Counted from the stretch's first letter, positions 48,661-57,806 are shown. The stretch: 64,000 bases of DNA from Clostridiaceae bacterium (GCA_018378255.1 JAGZXV010000003.1:1-64000), one strand, 5' to 3'. Notes: a model not told the origin generated them from the sequence alone. Numbers and translations: made by a program.

Positions 48661-51064
48661 ATTAAATGGGATTTGGACCATTATGGAGGCAGGAACGGAT
48701 TTGGAGGTGCCGGCTGAGATTCCAGGTTCCGTCTATTCTGCATATCTGAACGCAGGTTTGATGGAGGACCCTTATTACAGGGATAACGAGCTGAAGGCGC
48801 TTAAAATGATGGAGAAAGATTATCTGTTTAAACGCCGGTTCACCCTGGATAAGGAGATCATGGACGGTGGAAAGCTCCTTCTTCATGCGGAGGGACTGGA
48901 TACGGTCTGCAGGATCTTTATAAACGCAGCAGAGGCGGGGCGGGCGGACAATATGCACCGCATATGGGAATTTGACATCTCAGCGATGGTTAAAGAAGGT
49001 GAAAATGAGATTTCCATCCTGTTTCTTTCACCTACCCGGTGGATACGGGATGCGGCCGGCCGGGATGAGATCGGAGGCAGCTATCATGCCATGCATGGAT
49101 TTCCTCATATGCGGAAGGCTCACTGTATGTTCGGATGGGATTGGGGCCCCCGCCTGCCCGATGCCGGAATCTGGAGGAATATCTGTATCCTGGCTGTGGA
49201 CAGTTCCAGAATTCTTAACTTTTCCATCCGGCAGAAACATTATGAAGACGGGCATGTGGAGCTGGAGGTTTCGGTGGAGCAGTCGGGCGGGGCGGATGTG
49301 GAGATCACCGTCACAGACCCGGACGGGCATAAGAACGGCATAGCATGTGAAAAGCCGTATCGGATTGATAATCCCAGGCTTTGGTGGCCAAACGGTTATG
49401 GAGAACAGCCGCTCTATACGGTGGAAGCCAGGCTTTTCGAACATGGAGCGGCGGTGGATTGTTCGGTGAAGAGAATCGGGCTAAGGACTTTGAGCGTGAA
49501 GCGGGAAAAAGATGAATGGGGAGAGAGCTTCGCCCAGTGCGTCAACAAAACTGCCTATTTCGCCATGGGAGCCGATTATATACCTGAGGACAACCTTCTT
49601 TCCAGAATAACGCCGGAGAGGACCAGAAAGCTTTTAAAACGGTGTGCGGACGCTAATTTTAACACAATACGGGTGTGGGGAGGCGGCTATTACCCTGAGG
49701 ATTATTTCTATGACATCTGTGATGAATTGGGGCTGGTGGTGTGGCAGGATTTTATGTTCGCCTGTGCAAATTACCATTTGACCGGGGCGTTTGCGGCAAA
49801 TATAAGAGCGGAGTTCATTGACAATGTGAAACGTCTCCGGCATCATGCGTCCCTGGGCCTGTGGTGCGGTAACAATGAGATGGAGATGTTCCAGGCTCAG
49901 GGAGAATACGGCGGAACTGCAAAAACGCGTTCCGACTACATCAGGATGTTTGAACACATCATTCCCGAGGTGTTGGAGCAGTATGATCCGGATACCTGTT
50001 ACTGGCCTGCCTCCCCTTCCAGCGGAGGCGGATTCGACGAACCCAACGCCCCGGACCGGGGGGACGTGCACTACTGGGATGTATGGCATGGGGAGAAGCC
50101 GTTTACGGAATACAGGAAATTTTTCTTCCGCTATGTTTCGGAATTCGGGTTTCAGTCATTTCCTTGTATGAAAACCATAGAATCGTTTACTCTGCCGGAG
50201 GAGCGCAACATATTTTCCCGGGTGATGGAGATGCATCAGAGAAATGAAGGGGCCAATGGGAAGATCATGAAGTATTTGTCCCAGACATTCCTCTATCCGA
50301 AAGATCTGGAAAGTCTGGTCTATGCCTCCCAGATTCTTCAGGCAGAGGCGATCCGGTATGGAGTGGAGCACTGGCGCAGAAACCGGGGCAGATGTATGGG
50401 AGCCGTATACTGGCAGTTAAATGATATCTGGCCGGTTGCATCCTGGTCTTCCATTGACTATTACGGGCGGTTAAAAGCGCTTCATTACTATGCGAAACGT
50501 TTTTTTGCACCTGTGCTCTTATCATGTGAAGAGACAGGAGAAACCACGAACCGGATATCTGTTGTCACGGAACCGTCTGCAATCGAAACATCCGTCCGTT
50601 TCTCCATATCCAATGAGACGATAAAGCCGGTGCAAGCAGCAGTGCTTTGGCAGCTCAGGGAAAACACCGGCAGAGTGATGGAGACCGGTGCTTTTGAGAT
50701 CGATGTTCCGGCGCTGGAGAGCCGCTGGCACTCTAAAATGGAATTTACCGGAATTGATTTTTTATGTCAATATGTCAGCTATCAGCTTATTCTGGACGGC
50801 AGGCAGTATTCGGAAGGGACTGTACTGTTCACTGCGCCAAAGCATTTCCGTTTTTTACAGCCTGAACTGAAATGGAGACTGGAAGGCGGAAAACTGGTCA
50901 TATCATCGGACTGTTATGCAAAATCTGTAGAAATCCAGGCCGAAGGAGGGGACTGTGTGTTCAGTGATAATTATTTCGATCTGAACGGCGGTGAAAAAAC
51001 AGTGGAGATTCTGGAGGGCAGGCCGGATACATTCCGGCTTAGGAGCGTATATGATATCCGTTAG
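48641..51064 (+). CDS. GH2-family beta-mannosidase
   Basis: 807 residues, the usual length of single-chain beta-mannosidases. It has an N-terminal sugar-binding jelly roll (PAEIPGSVYSAYLNAGLMED, then KRRFTLDKE), an immunoglobulin-like domain, and the barrel with TIRVWGGGYYPEDYFYDICD. The acid/base is E413 in WCGNNEME and the nucleophile E501 in YVSEFGFQSFP. It removes non-reducing beta-mannose, as in the Man-beta-1,4-GlcNAc core of N-glycans, which matches the GH20 and Nag genes beside it. No signal peptide, so it is cytoplasmic. An alternative start is the ATG at 48647. Confidence 0.92.
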   Translation: MEMKRIELNGIWTIMEAGTDLEVPAEIPGSVYSAYLNAGLMEDPYYRDNELKALKMMEKDYLFKRRFTLDKEIMDGGKLLLHAEGLDTVCRIFINAAEAGRADNMHRIWEFDISAMVKEGENEISILFLSPTRWIRDAAGRDEIGGSYHAMHGFPHMRKAHCMFGWDWGPRLPDAGIWRNICILAVDSSRILNFSIRQKHYEDGHVELEVSVEQSGGADVEITVTDPDGHKNGIACEKPYRIDNPRLWWPNGYGEQPLYTVEARLFEHGAAVDCSVKRIGLRTLSVKREKDEWGESFAQCVNKTAYFAMGADYIPEDNLLSRITPERTRKLLKRCADANFNTIRVWGGGYYPEDYFYDICDELGLVVWQDFMFACANYHLTGAFAANIRAEFIDNVKRLRHHASLGLWCGNNEMEMFQAQGEYGGTAKTRSDYIRMFEHIIPEVLEQYDPDTCYWPASPSSGGGFDEPNAPDRGDVHYWDVWHGEKPFTEYRKFFFRYVSEFGFQSFPCMKTIESFTLPEERNIFSRVMEMHQRNEGANGKIMKYLSQTFLYPKDLESLVYASQILQAEAIRYGVEHWRRNRGRCMGAVYWQLNDIWPVASWSSIDYYGRLKALHYYAKRFFAPVLLSCEETGETTNRISVVTEPSAIETSVRFSISNETIKPVQAAVLWQLRENTGRVMETGAFEIDVPALESRWHSKMEFTGIDFLCQYVSYQLILDGRQYSEGTVLFTAPKHFRFLQPELKWRLEGGKLVISSDCYAKSVEIQAEGGDCVFSDNYFDLNGGEKTVEILEGRPDTFRLRSVYDIR

Positions 51065-51124
51065 AGTGTGTTTAAAGGGCAGACACCGAGACGGTAAAAT
51101 TCTATAAATAGGAGAAAAGGAAGA

Positions 51125-51880
51125 ATGACGGAACGAAAATATGAAGAATTGGAAGTTAAAATCTTTGAAACCAGAGAGGAACTTGGCCGGAAGGCAGCGG
51201 AGGATGCCGCCAACTGTATAATGGATTGTCTGAAGGAGAAGGAAACGGTCAGCTGTATTTTTGCGGCTGCTCCATCGCAGAATGAATTTTTAAAGGCTTT
51301 AGCTGGATGGGAAGGAATTCCCTGGGAGCGTATCAATGCGTTTCATATGGACGAATATATCAGCCTGAAGCAGAAGGACAGCCGTTCTTTCAGTGGATTT
51401 TTATCCCAGGCCATATTTGACAGAATGCCTTTTAGGAGCGTGAATCTGCTGGACGGCATGGCAGAGCCGGAAGAAGAGTGCGAAAGATATTCAGCGCTTC
51501 TGGAGCAATATCCGGCGGATATCGTGTTCATGGGAGTTGGAGAAAACGGACATATCGCCTTTAACGATCCGGGAACTGCCGATTTTGAAGATCCCAGGAT
51601 GGTTAAGGTGGTGGAGCTGGAAATGGCCTGCAGAAGGCAGCAGGTGAACGATGGTTGTTTTGAATCCCTTGACCAGGTGCCAGAGCAGGCTCTGACCATA
51701 ACCATTCCCGGCTTGACAGCTCCGCGCCACCTGTTCTGCATGGTGCCGAACGAGAGAAAAGCAGAGGCAGTGAGCCGGATGCTGCGCGGAGATATCAATG
51801 AAACGTGTCCGGCCAGCATTTTGAGGAGGAAGGCCGGAGCGAAGCTCTATCTGGACGCGGCCAGCGCGTCGAAGCTGTAG
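51125..51880 (+). CDS. nagB: Glucosamine-6-phosphate deaminase (NagB family)
   Basis: 251 residues (E. coli NagB 266). Active-site regions are NAFHMDEYISL and FMGVGENGHIAFNDP. H143 aligns with the catalytic histidine, while position 148 is Asp where E. coli NagB has Glu, a change common in a clostridial-type subgroup as far as remembered. It converts glucosamine 6-phosphate to fructose 6-phosphate and ammonia. The next gene is nagA, so the pair completes N-acetylglucosamine 6-phosphate use. GGAGAAAAGG before the ATG. Confidence 0.88.
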   Translation: MTERKYEELEVKIFETREELGRKAAEDAANCIMDCLKEKETVSCIFAAAPSQNEFLKALAGWEGIPWERINAFHMDEYISLKQKDSRSFSGFLSQAIFDRMPFRSVNLLDGMAEPEEECERYSALLEQYPADIVFMGVGENGHIAFNDPGTADFEDPRMVKVVELEMACRRQQVNDGCFESLDQVPEQALTITIPGLTAPRHLFCMVPNERKAEAVSRMLRGDINETCPASILRRKAGAKLYLDAASASKL

Positions 51881-51900
51881 TCAGGAGAAAGAGGCTGATC

Positions 51901-53082
51901 ATGAAAAAAATTCTTTTTAAAAATGCCAGAATTATCACACCCACAGGAATTACGCCGGGGGAATTGCTGACCGACGGAGAGCGGATCGGAAAAATCGCGT
52001 TTGATGGAAGGATAGACGATGCTGCAGACGAGACAGTAGATGTCAGAGGGAATTACCTGTCTCCCGGATTTATCGATATTCATACCCATGGCGCCGGAGG
52101 CTCTGATTTCATGGATGGAACGCTGGAGGATATCTATCAGGCGTGCCGCACCCATTTGGCCCACGGAACCACATCTATCCTGCCCACCACGCTAACCAGC
52201 ACCAGAGAATCGCTGATGGAGTTTTTGGAGCTGTTCAACCAGGTGGAAATGAAGAAGAGTGGGCTCAGCACGATTCTGGGACTTCATCTGGAGGGGCCTT
52301 ATTTTTCGTATGAACAGAGAGGGGCACAGAGCCCGGAGCATTTGAGAAATCCGGACAGGGAAGAATATCTGGAGGCGTTACAGCGGACGGACCGAATCAA
52401 AAGGTGGTCTTTTGCCGTGGAACTGAGCGGAGCGGAGGAATTTCTGAATGTGCTGAAAGAGCATGGAATCGTCAGCTCTCTGGCCCATTCAGACGCTGAC
52501 TGCCGCCAGGTGATGAGAGCCTATGAGAACGGGATGGCGGCGTTGACCCATTTTTATTCAGCTATGTCCGGAGTGAAGCGGGTGAACGCTTACCGGACAG
52601 CAGGTGCGGTGGAAGCCGGGTATCTGCTGGATGATCTTTATGTGGAGGTGATTGCCGACGGCAGGCATCTGCCGGGAGAACTGTTACAGCTGATCTATAA
52701 AGTGAAGGGCGCGGACCGCATCTGCCTGGTGACGGATTCCATGCGGGCGGCGGGAATGCCGGACGGAGAATCTGTGCTGGGCAGCCGGAAAGACGGTTTG
52801 AACGTGATCGTAGAGGACGGAGTGGCAAAGCTCTGTGACAGAAGCGCATTTGCCGGCAGCGTGGCGACTGCGGACCGGCTGGTGCGCACCATGTACCGGA
52901 TGACGGACGCTCCGCTCTATGAAGTTGTGAAGATGATGACACTGACACCGGCCAGGCTGATGAAGATGGATACTGAGACCGGATCCATAGCGGCAGGGAA
53001 AATGGCTGATCTGGTGGTGTTTGATGAGGAGATACGGATTGGGAAGGTTATGACGAGAGGGGAGTGGGCTTTGGAAGATTAA
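51901..53082 (+). CDS. nagA: N-acetylglucosamine-6-phosphate deacetylase
   Basis: 393 residues from the ATG at 51901, twenty bases after nagB. A longer in-frame extension only overlaps nagB out of frame and was not used. Amidohydrolase ligands are in SPGFIDIHTHGAGGSDFMDG (H-x-H), LGLHLEGPYFS and SSLAHSDADCRQV. KMADLVVFDEEIRIG closes the small beta domain. It removes acetate from GlcNAc 6-phosphate to feed NagB. It is the last gene of the glycan operon. Confidence 0.93.
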   Translation: MKKILFKNARIITPTGITPGELLTDGERIGKIAFDGRIDDAADETVDVRGNYLSPGFIDIHTHGAGGSDFMDGTLEDIYQACRTHLAHGTTSILPTTLTSTRESLMEFLELFNQVEMKKSGLSTILGLHLEGPYFSYEQRGAQSPEHLRNPDREEYLEALQRTDRIKRWSFAVELSGAEEFLNVLKEHGIVSSLAHSDADCRQVMRAYENGMAALTHFYSAMSGVKRVNAYRTAGAVEAGYLLDDLYVEVIADGRHLPGELLQLIYKVKGADRICLVTDSMRAAGMPDGESVLGSRKDGLNVIVEDGVAKLCDRSAFAGSVATADRLVRTMYRMTDAPLYEVVKMMTLTPARLMKMDTETGSIAAGKMADLVVFDEEIRIGKVMTRGEWALED

Positions 53083-53088
53083 AATGTC

Positions 53089-53156
53089 TTGACGCTTTTT
53101 GCTAAAAGTTATATTATATAGTTATGTAATAATATAACGTAACTATATAATATAAC
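53089..53156 (+). promoter_or_regulatory. Promoter with a perfect 17-base-arm palindrome
   Basis: TTGACG (53089-53094) and TATTAT (53112-53117) are spaced by 17 bases. Arms GTTATATTATATAGTTA (53108-53124) and TAACTATATAATATAAC (53140-53156) are fully complementary around 15 bases and begin in the -10 region. AT-rich stems this long are poor terminators here (no T run), so an operator for a dimeric or tetrameric repressor is more likely. No such regulator is adjacent. Confidence 0.7.
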
Positions 53157-53171
53157 AAAGGAGGAAGTATC

Positions 53172-54314
53172 ATGAAGAAATGTTTTAAGCTGTTAGCCGC
53201 CACCGCCTTAAGTGCCGCCATGCTCTCAGGATGTGCAAATCAGGCTCAAGTGGAGACAAAGGAAACACCGGCCCCCCAGACTGAAAAACAGACGGAAGCC
53301 CCGGCTGCCGCTGCTTCTGAGGAGAAGAAACCAGAAGCGGAGAAGAAACCGGAGGCGGAATCGGGCGCCGCTGCCAAAACAGAATACGAGCCTGTTCACC
53401 TGAGAGTTGCCTATATGCCCAATATGGGAAGTGCTTCGGCGATTATTGCAGCCCGTGACGGCGGATATTTTGACAAGGTCGGGATCACTGTGGATTTAGT
53501 CCAGTTCCAGGGCGGGCCTGCGGAAATCGCGGCCATGGCGTCGGGGGATATTGACATATCCCAGATCGGACACGGCGCACACGCTCTCTGCATTGAAGGA
53601 CAGGCCCAGATATTCGGCCTGGACCTCTTTGGAAAGTCGGATGAGGTTTTGGCCAATAAGGAGAAGGGAATTGAGAAAATCGAGGACCTGAAAGGCAAGA
53701 CAGTAGCAGTGACTGCCGGCACCTCTTCAGAGATCGTGCTGGATTTGGCGCTTCAGAAAGCGGGAATGACCCGTGATGATATGGAATTGGTGGAAATGGA
53801 TGCCAACGGCGCGGTAACGGCTATGATAAGCGGAAAAGTGGATGCCTGCGCCACCTGGTCCCCAAGCACCAATATTATCCGTGAAAAAATGGGCGGCAAT
53901 GTGATCATGCTGGCAGGCAATGCGGATTTCTTCGACCAGGTCGCATTTCCGGGAAGCTTTATTGTTACGGAGGAATATGCAAAGGACAACCACGATGCCA
54001 TCGTGCGGTTCTATGCGGCGGTTCTGAAAGCCATGGATTACAGAAAAGAGAATGTAGAAGAGGTATGCAGATGGCTGGCGAAAGAAATTGAGGCGGATCC
54101 GGACACCATTATTGCCACGAAAGACAACTATGAATGGCTGACTGCAAAAGATGTGGAGGAAGGGCTGGCCGACGATTCCATTAAGAAATGTTACGAGAGC
54201 CAGCAGCAGGTATTCATCGATTCGGAACGCATCAAAGAAAACGTGCCCGTAGAAGAATATGTGATGTTCGATGTGATGGGCGAAGCTCTGGAGTTATATA
54301 AGACCATGGAATAA
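53172..54314 (+). CDS. NMT1/SsuA-type ABC substrate-binding lipoprotein without a transporter
   Basis: 380 residues. The lipobox is MLSGCANQ, followed by a long Lys/Glu/Pro/Ala linker to about residue 73. The domain starts LRVAYMPNMGSASAIIAARD, then YFDKVGITVDLVQFQGGPAE, as in NMT1/THI5, SsuA and TauA-type periplasmic proteins that carry pyrimidines, sulfonates or related compounds. The usual permease and ATPase genes are absent on both sides, so it either serves a distant transporter or works alone. Expression probably depends on the palindromic operator at 53108. Confidence 0.88.
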   Translation: MKKCFKLLAATALSAAMLSGCANQAQVETKETPAPQTEKQTEAPAAAASEEKKPEAEKKPEAESGAAAKTEYEPVHLRVAYMPNMGSASAIIAARDGGYFDKVGITVDLVQFQGGPAEIAAMASGDIDISQIGHGAHALCIEGQAQIFGLDLFGKSDEVLANKEKGIEKIEDLKGKTVAVTAGTSSEIVLDLALQKAGMTRDDMELVEMDANGAVTAMISGKVDACATWSPSTNIIREKMGGNVIMLAGNADFFDQVAFPGSFIVTEEYAKDNHDAIVRFYAAVLKAMDYRKENVEEVCRWLAKEIEADPDTIIATKDNYEWLTAKDVEEGLADDSIKKCYESQQQVFIDSERIKENVPVEEYVMFDVMGEALELYKTME

Positions 54315-54323
54315 GATAGGGAA

Positions 54324-54350
54324 AAGGGGTATCAGGACTGATATCCCTTT
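54324..54350 (+). terminator. Weak terminator or hairpin after the binding-protein gene
   Basis: Stem AAGGGGTATCA/TGATATCCCTT (one G-U pair) with loop GGAC, followed by only TTT and C residues. It may attenuate transcription into the AGE epimerase gene. Confidence 0.5.
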
Positions 54351-54375
54351 CCGCGTGAAGGGACGTAATTGGGCT

Positions 54376-55662
54376 ATGAGAGAGGTAGAAGAACTGCTTT
54401 TAGAGCGGAAGGAATATTACAGAAAGACGTTGTTGGAAGATATTCTCCCATACTGGCTGGGGAAGACGGAACCGGAGAGCGGCGGGTTTTACACTTGTTA
54501 CAATGTGCTGGGCGACCGGCTTTTGTCAAAGGAAAAATATGTCTGGTCCCAGGGAAGATGCACCTGGATTTATTCAAAACTGGCCCGGGATGAAAGAATC
54601 CTGATGGACGAAAAAATCAGGGAATCATGCAGAAAACTGGCCCTGAAAGGGTGTGATTTTCTGGAAAAATACTGCATACTGCCAGGAGACCGGGCCGCAT
54701 TTGTCCTGGATGAAAATAATCAGGCAAAGGTGGTGGAGCCTTATCACAGCAAAGACATCAGTTCATTTGCCGACTGCTTTGCCGCCATGGGCCTGGCGGC
54801 GGCCGGTGCGCTGGATCATAACGCACAACGGATCAAACGGGCTTTCCGTATGTTTAAACAGGCGGCAGAACGACTGAAAAATAATACATTCCGCACCGCT
54901 CCGGACGTGCTGCCGGAGGGCTGGCACAGCCAGGCGGCCTATATGATCATGATTAACACTTCGTATGAGCTGGCCGATGCGCTGTCTGAAGCCGGTATGT
55001 CTGAAGAAGCGGAATTTGCAAAGGAAATGTGCAGATACGCCATCAATATGGAACTGGACCATTTTCTGACTGAGGACATGGTTCTGCTGGAGTGCCTGGG
55101 GCCTGATTTTGAGGACTTGGACACCTTGTACGGGCGGCATATCAACCCAGGCCATACGGAGGAATGCATGTGGTTTATCATTCAGGCCGCCAGATGGCTG
55201 GGGATGGAAGAGGCGGAAAAAACGGCGCTGGAAGTGATCGGGCATATCAGCAGAATGGGCTGGGATGAACGGTATGGCGGCATGTACTATTATCTGGACC
55301 GGGACGGGGGAGAACCGAAAGGCGTTTTTTTTGAAGGAGAAAAGGAGCTGGCAGAGGGGGCGCTCAGAGACTGGAGCAATAAAATGTGGTGGCCCAACCT
55401 GGAGACGGTCTATGCCGCTTTAATGGGGTATCTGGTTTGCGGCGATGAGATGTGTCTGGCTGAGTATAACAGATATCATGAATATACATTCCGCACATTT
55501 CCCAATCCGGACAAACGGGTGGGGGAATGGATACAGATCAGGGACCGTCAGGGACAGCCGGTGACGGGAACGGTGGGCGGCCGGCTTCCGGTGAAAGATC
55601 CTTACCACCTGATCAGGACGCTGATGCTGCTTGTGGATTTGATAAGCGATGAGGTGGGATAG
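54376..55662 (+). CDS. AGE-family N-acylglucosamine 2-epimerase-like protein
   Basis: 428 residues from the ATG at 54376; a GTG at 54355 is possible but has no ribosome binding site. The (alpha/alpha)6 barrel family signatures are GGFYTCYNVLGDRLLS, YVWSQGRCTWIYSKL, GRHINPGHTEECMWFIIQAA and YGGMYYYLDRDG. Members interconvert N-acetylglucosamine and N-acetylmannosamine, mannose and glucose, or cellobiose and its epimer. Which applies is not visible. It lies 60 bases after the orphan binding protein and may share its transcript. Confidence 0.85.
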   Translation: MREVEELLLERKEYYRKTLLEDILPYWLGKTEPESGGFYTCYNVLGDRLLSKEKYVWSQGRCTWIYSKLARDERILMDEKIRESCRKLALKGCDFLEKYCILPGDRAAFVLDENNQAKVVEPYHSKDISSFADCFAAMGLAAAGALDHNAQRIKRAFRMFKQAAERLKNNTFRTAPDVLPEGWHSQAAYMIMINTSYELADALSEAGMSEEAEFAKEMCRYAINMELDHFLTEDMVLLECLGPDFEDLDTLYGRHINPGHTEECMWFIIQAARWLGMEEAEKTALEVIGHISRMGWDERYGGMYYYLDRDGGEPKGVFFEGEKELAEGALRDWSNKMWWPNLETVYAALMGYLVCGDEMCLAEYNRYHEYTFRTFPNPDKRVGEWIQIRDRQGQPVTGTVGGRLPVKDPYHLIRTLMLLVDLISDEVG

Positions 55663-55700
55663 AAAATTTATCTTTTTTCATCTTTTCATCCGCCCGTCAT

Positions 55701-55729
55701 TTGCCGTATGCCCTGTAAATTGATATAAT
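55701..55729 (+). promoter_or_regulatory. Promoter upstream of the unknown 55760 gene
   Basis: TTGCCG (55701-55706) and TATAAT (55724-55729) are spaced by exactly 17 bases, 30 bases before the next start codon. Confidence 0.55.
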
Positions 55730-55759
55730 CTAAGAAAAGGCTGGTGAGGTGCGGGGCTT

Positions 55760-56416
55760 ATGTACAATAGGATGGAGATCGGGTTGGCGGATACGCCATA
55801 TCATTACTGCCAGTATATGTGGTTCATTGACGGGAAACCGCTGGCCACTTATTTGGAAGAGATGGTGAAGGCTGAGGGATATGAGAGACTTTATGTACAT
55901 GAAGGCACTCTGTCCGGGCTCTGTCCGGCTGGAAGCGGCCATATGCTGTTTGCGTATGAGAGGGAATTTGTATGGAACCTGTTTGATGAGGAAGAAGCTG
56001 TTTGCGTTCCCATCCTGATCTGTGAAGACGATTTGGATTTCAGCTGTATCGTAATTGTGGTGAAAGTCCGTAAGACCAGGGAAACGGTTTACTGGGACTA
56101 TTTGGGACTTTTAAATCATTGGGATGAAAAAGAGGCGGAAAAATACGGTATTCTTTGGACTGAGGCTTATGCGGAAGAGGACTGGCAGGAATACGGGGAA
56201 ACTCTGGCCTGGGAGCGCCCGGGAAGTTCCATGTGGAAGGAGTGGACCGGCAAACATTGGGAGGAAGAGCAGAGAAGAAGGTATCAAAACTATGTCACGC
56301 CGTATCTGAGGATGGAGGGCTGTGCGGAAAAGATCGGAAATCTGAATTTCAGCTTTGACCGCCGGGAATATGAAAAATGTGTGAAACAGGCCGGAGAATT
56401 ATTTAAGAAACTATGA
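55760..56416 (+). CDS. Hypothetical protein, unrecognised
   Basis: 218 residues, acidic and rich in Trp/Tyr/Glu, without signal peptide or membrane helix. Segments such as YHYCQYMWFIDGKPLATYLE and AGSGHMLFAYEREFVWNLFD, with a final helical stretch of Glu, Trp and Arg, resemble the general style of small immunity or SMI1-like proteins, but no signature supports that. It has its own promoter (55701) and lies directly before the ROK regulator gene, 37 bases away. Function unknown. Confidence 0.6.
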   Translation: MYNRMEIGLADTPYHYCQYMWFIDGKPLATYLEEMVKAEGYERLYVHEGTLSGLCPAGSGHMLFAYEREFVWNLFDEEEAVCVPILICEDDLDFSCIVIVVKVRKTRETVYWDYLGLLNHWDEKEAEKYGILWTEAYAEEDWQEYGETLAWERPGSSMWKEWTGKHWEEEQRRRYQNYVTPYLRMEGCAEKIGNLNFSFDRREYEKCVKQAGELFKKL

Positions 56417-56453
56417 TATAATATCTATATTATTCTTAAAAGAGGAAAGATCT

Positions 56454-57704
56454 ATGGCAAATACACAAAACAAAGCGGCTCTCCCAAAGGATCTGAAACG
56501 GAAAAACCGGAAAGAGATTTTAAAAGTATTCCAGAACTCGGAAAAAGAGGACTGGTCTTTGGCGGAACTGTCTGAGAAGACGGGAATCAGCCGGGCGACG
56601 GTGACTAAGGCGGTGATGTCTTTTGTACAGAAGGACATCCTTATATATAGAGGAAAAGGAAGTTCCACGGAGATCGGCGGTAAGCGGCCGGACGTCTATG
56701 CATTTAATAAAGAATACCAATTTCTGGCCTATATGAATATCGGAATCGGCTGGATGAGCATGGCAGTTCTGGATTTGAAGCTGCAGGAATTAAAAAGCAT
56801 CCGGGCCGATATCTCCATCAGTTCCACCTTAGATGAAATGATCTGCATTAGTAAGGAATGTTACAGGAAATTGATAGAGGAGGCCGGAATACCCGCTGAA
56901 AAAGTCTATGGGCTGTGTATCAGCACCAGCGGGCTGATCAATCAGGAAACGGGCAGCTTACAGCACATCCTTTCCTACCCTAACTGGGGAAATGAGATAC
57001 CGATGCGGGCCATATTTGAGCGGGAATACCCCGGTCTTGTAATAATGCTTGAAAATGTGGCCCGGGCAGCAGGTCGCGCGGAACTCTACTATAACCGGGA
57101 ATTCGATGATAAAAGGGTGTTTACTCTGTTCACGCACCGGGGAATTTCAGGCTGTCTGATCGAACAGGGCAAGGTACAGAACAGCAGAAACAGCCTGATC
57201 GGTGAAATCGGCCATATCATTATCTGCCCGGAGGATCAGGATGTCTGCCGGTGCGGAAGCAAAGGCTGTTTTGAAAATATGGTTTCCGAAGAACGCATGG
57301 TAAAGCGGGTGAATTGGAACCCGGAACGCCTTTCGGGGTCTGTTTTGGCCCGCTGCGGGGAAATTCATATAAGAGATATACTGAAAGCGGCCAATCAGGG
57401 CGATGATTACGCCTGCGGGATTGTGGACGAGGCGGCGGGGTATTTTGCCATCGCGCTCAGAAATATTATTCTCACCGCAGATCCAGAGATCATCGTGATC
57501 CAGGGACGGTATTCCGCCGGGGGAGAGTACTTCAGACGGAAAATAGAGGAAAAACTTTATAATCCGGCGTATTTCCCCAACACATCCGACTGGTCTTTCC
57601 TGTATGATGAAAAAGATATATGGAAACTGGCGGAAATCGGGCTTTCCGCAGCCATGGCTGAGGATCTGTTCCAGGACCGCGAGCTTTATAAAGACTTTAA
57701 ATGA
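56454..57704 (+). CDS. ROK-family transcriptional regulator
   Basis: 416 residues, the regulator class (ROK kinases are about 300). An N-terminal winged helix (LAELSEKTGISRATVTKAVM) precedes the ROK domain. The zinc motif C265-x-C267-x4-C272 is in VCRCGSKGCFE, and LIGEIGHIIICPEDQ is the histidine region of the sugar site. The kinase motif GLCISTSGLINQETG is degenerate, as expected for a repressor. NagC/XylR-type proteins bind a sugar or sugar phosphate. TATAAT at 56417-56422 with a short dyad (GATATAATATC) lies just upstream. Targets may be the AGE or glycan genes before it, but this is not shown. Confidence 0.9.
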   Translation: MANTQNKAALPKDLKRKNRKEILKVFQNSEKEDWSLAELSEKTGISRATVTKAVMSFVQKDILIYRGKGSSTEIGGKRPDVYAFNKEYQFLAYMNIGIGWMSMAVLDLKLQELKSIRADISISSTLDEMICISKECYRKLIEEAGIPAEKVYGLCISTSGLINQETGSLQHILSYPNWGNEIPMRAIFEREYPGLVIMLENVARAAGRAELYYNREFDDKRVFTLFTHRGISGCLIEQGKVQNSRNSLIGEIGHIIICPEDQDVCRCGSKGCFENMVSEERMVKRVNWNPERLSGSVLARCGEIHIRDILKAANQGDDYACGIVDEAAGYFAIALRNIILTADPEIIVIQGRYSAGGEYFRRKIEEKLYNPAYFPNTSDWSFLYDEKDIWKLAEIGLSAAMAEDLFQDRELYKDFK

Positions 57705-57729
57705 CCCTGTCCGGCGGCGTTTTTTGGTG

Positions 57730-57771
57730 CCGGTGTACAGTAATGCCCTGTTTTTAACACCGGAATTTTTT
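57730..57771 (+). terminator. Terminator of the ROK gene
   Basis: Stem CCGGTGT/ACACCGG (57730-57736, 57757-57763) with a 20-base loop, followed by a six-T run (57766-57771). The -35 of the helicase promoter starts two bases later. Confidence 0.8.
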
Positions 57772-57772
57772 C

Positions 57773-57801
57773 TTGACATGTAAAAAATAGTCTGTTAAAA
57801 T
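57773..57801 (+). promoter_or_regulatory. Strong promoter of the DEAD-box helicase
   Basis: TTGACA (57773-57778) and TAAAAT (57796-57801) are spaced by 17 bases. The predicted start lies near 57808, 180 bases before the ATG, so a long leader is transcribed. Confidence 0.75.
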
Positions 57802-57806
57802 AAATA

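Noticed and set aside
51805..51900. 32-codon N-terminal extension of NagA
   Set aside because: It overlaps nagB in another frame, and the ATG at 51901 starts exactly at the conserved N-terminus.
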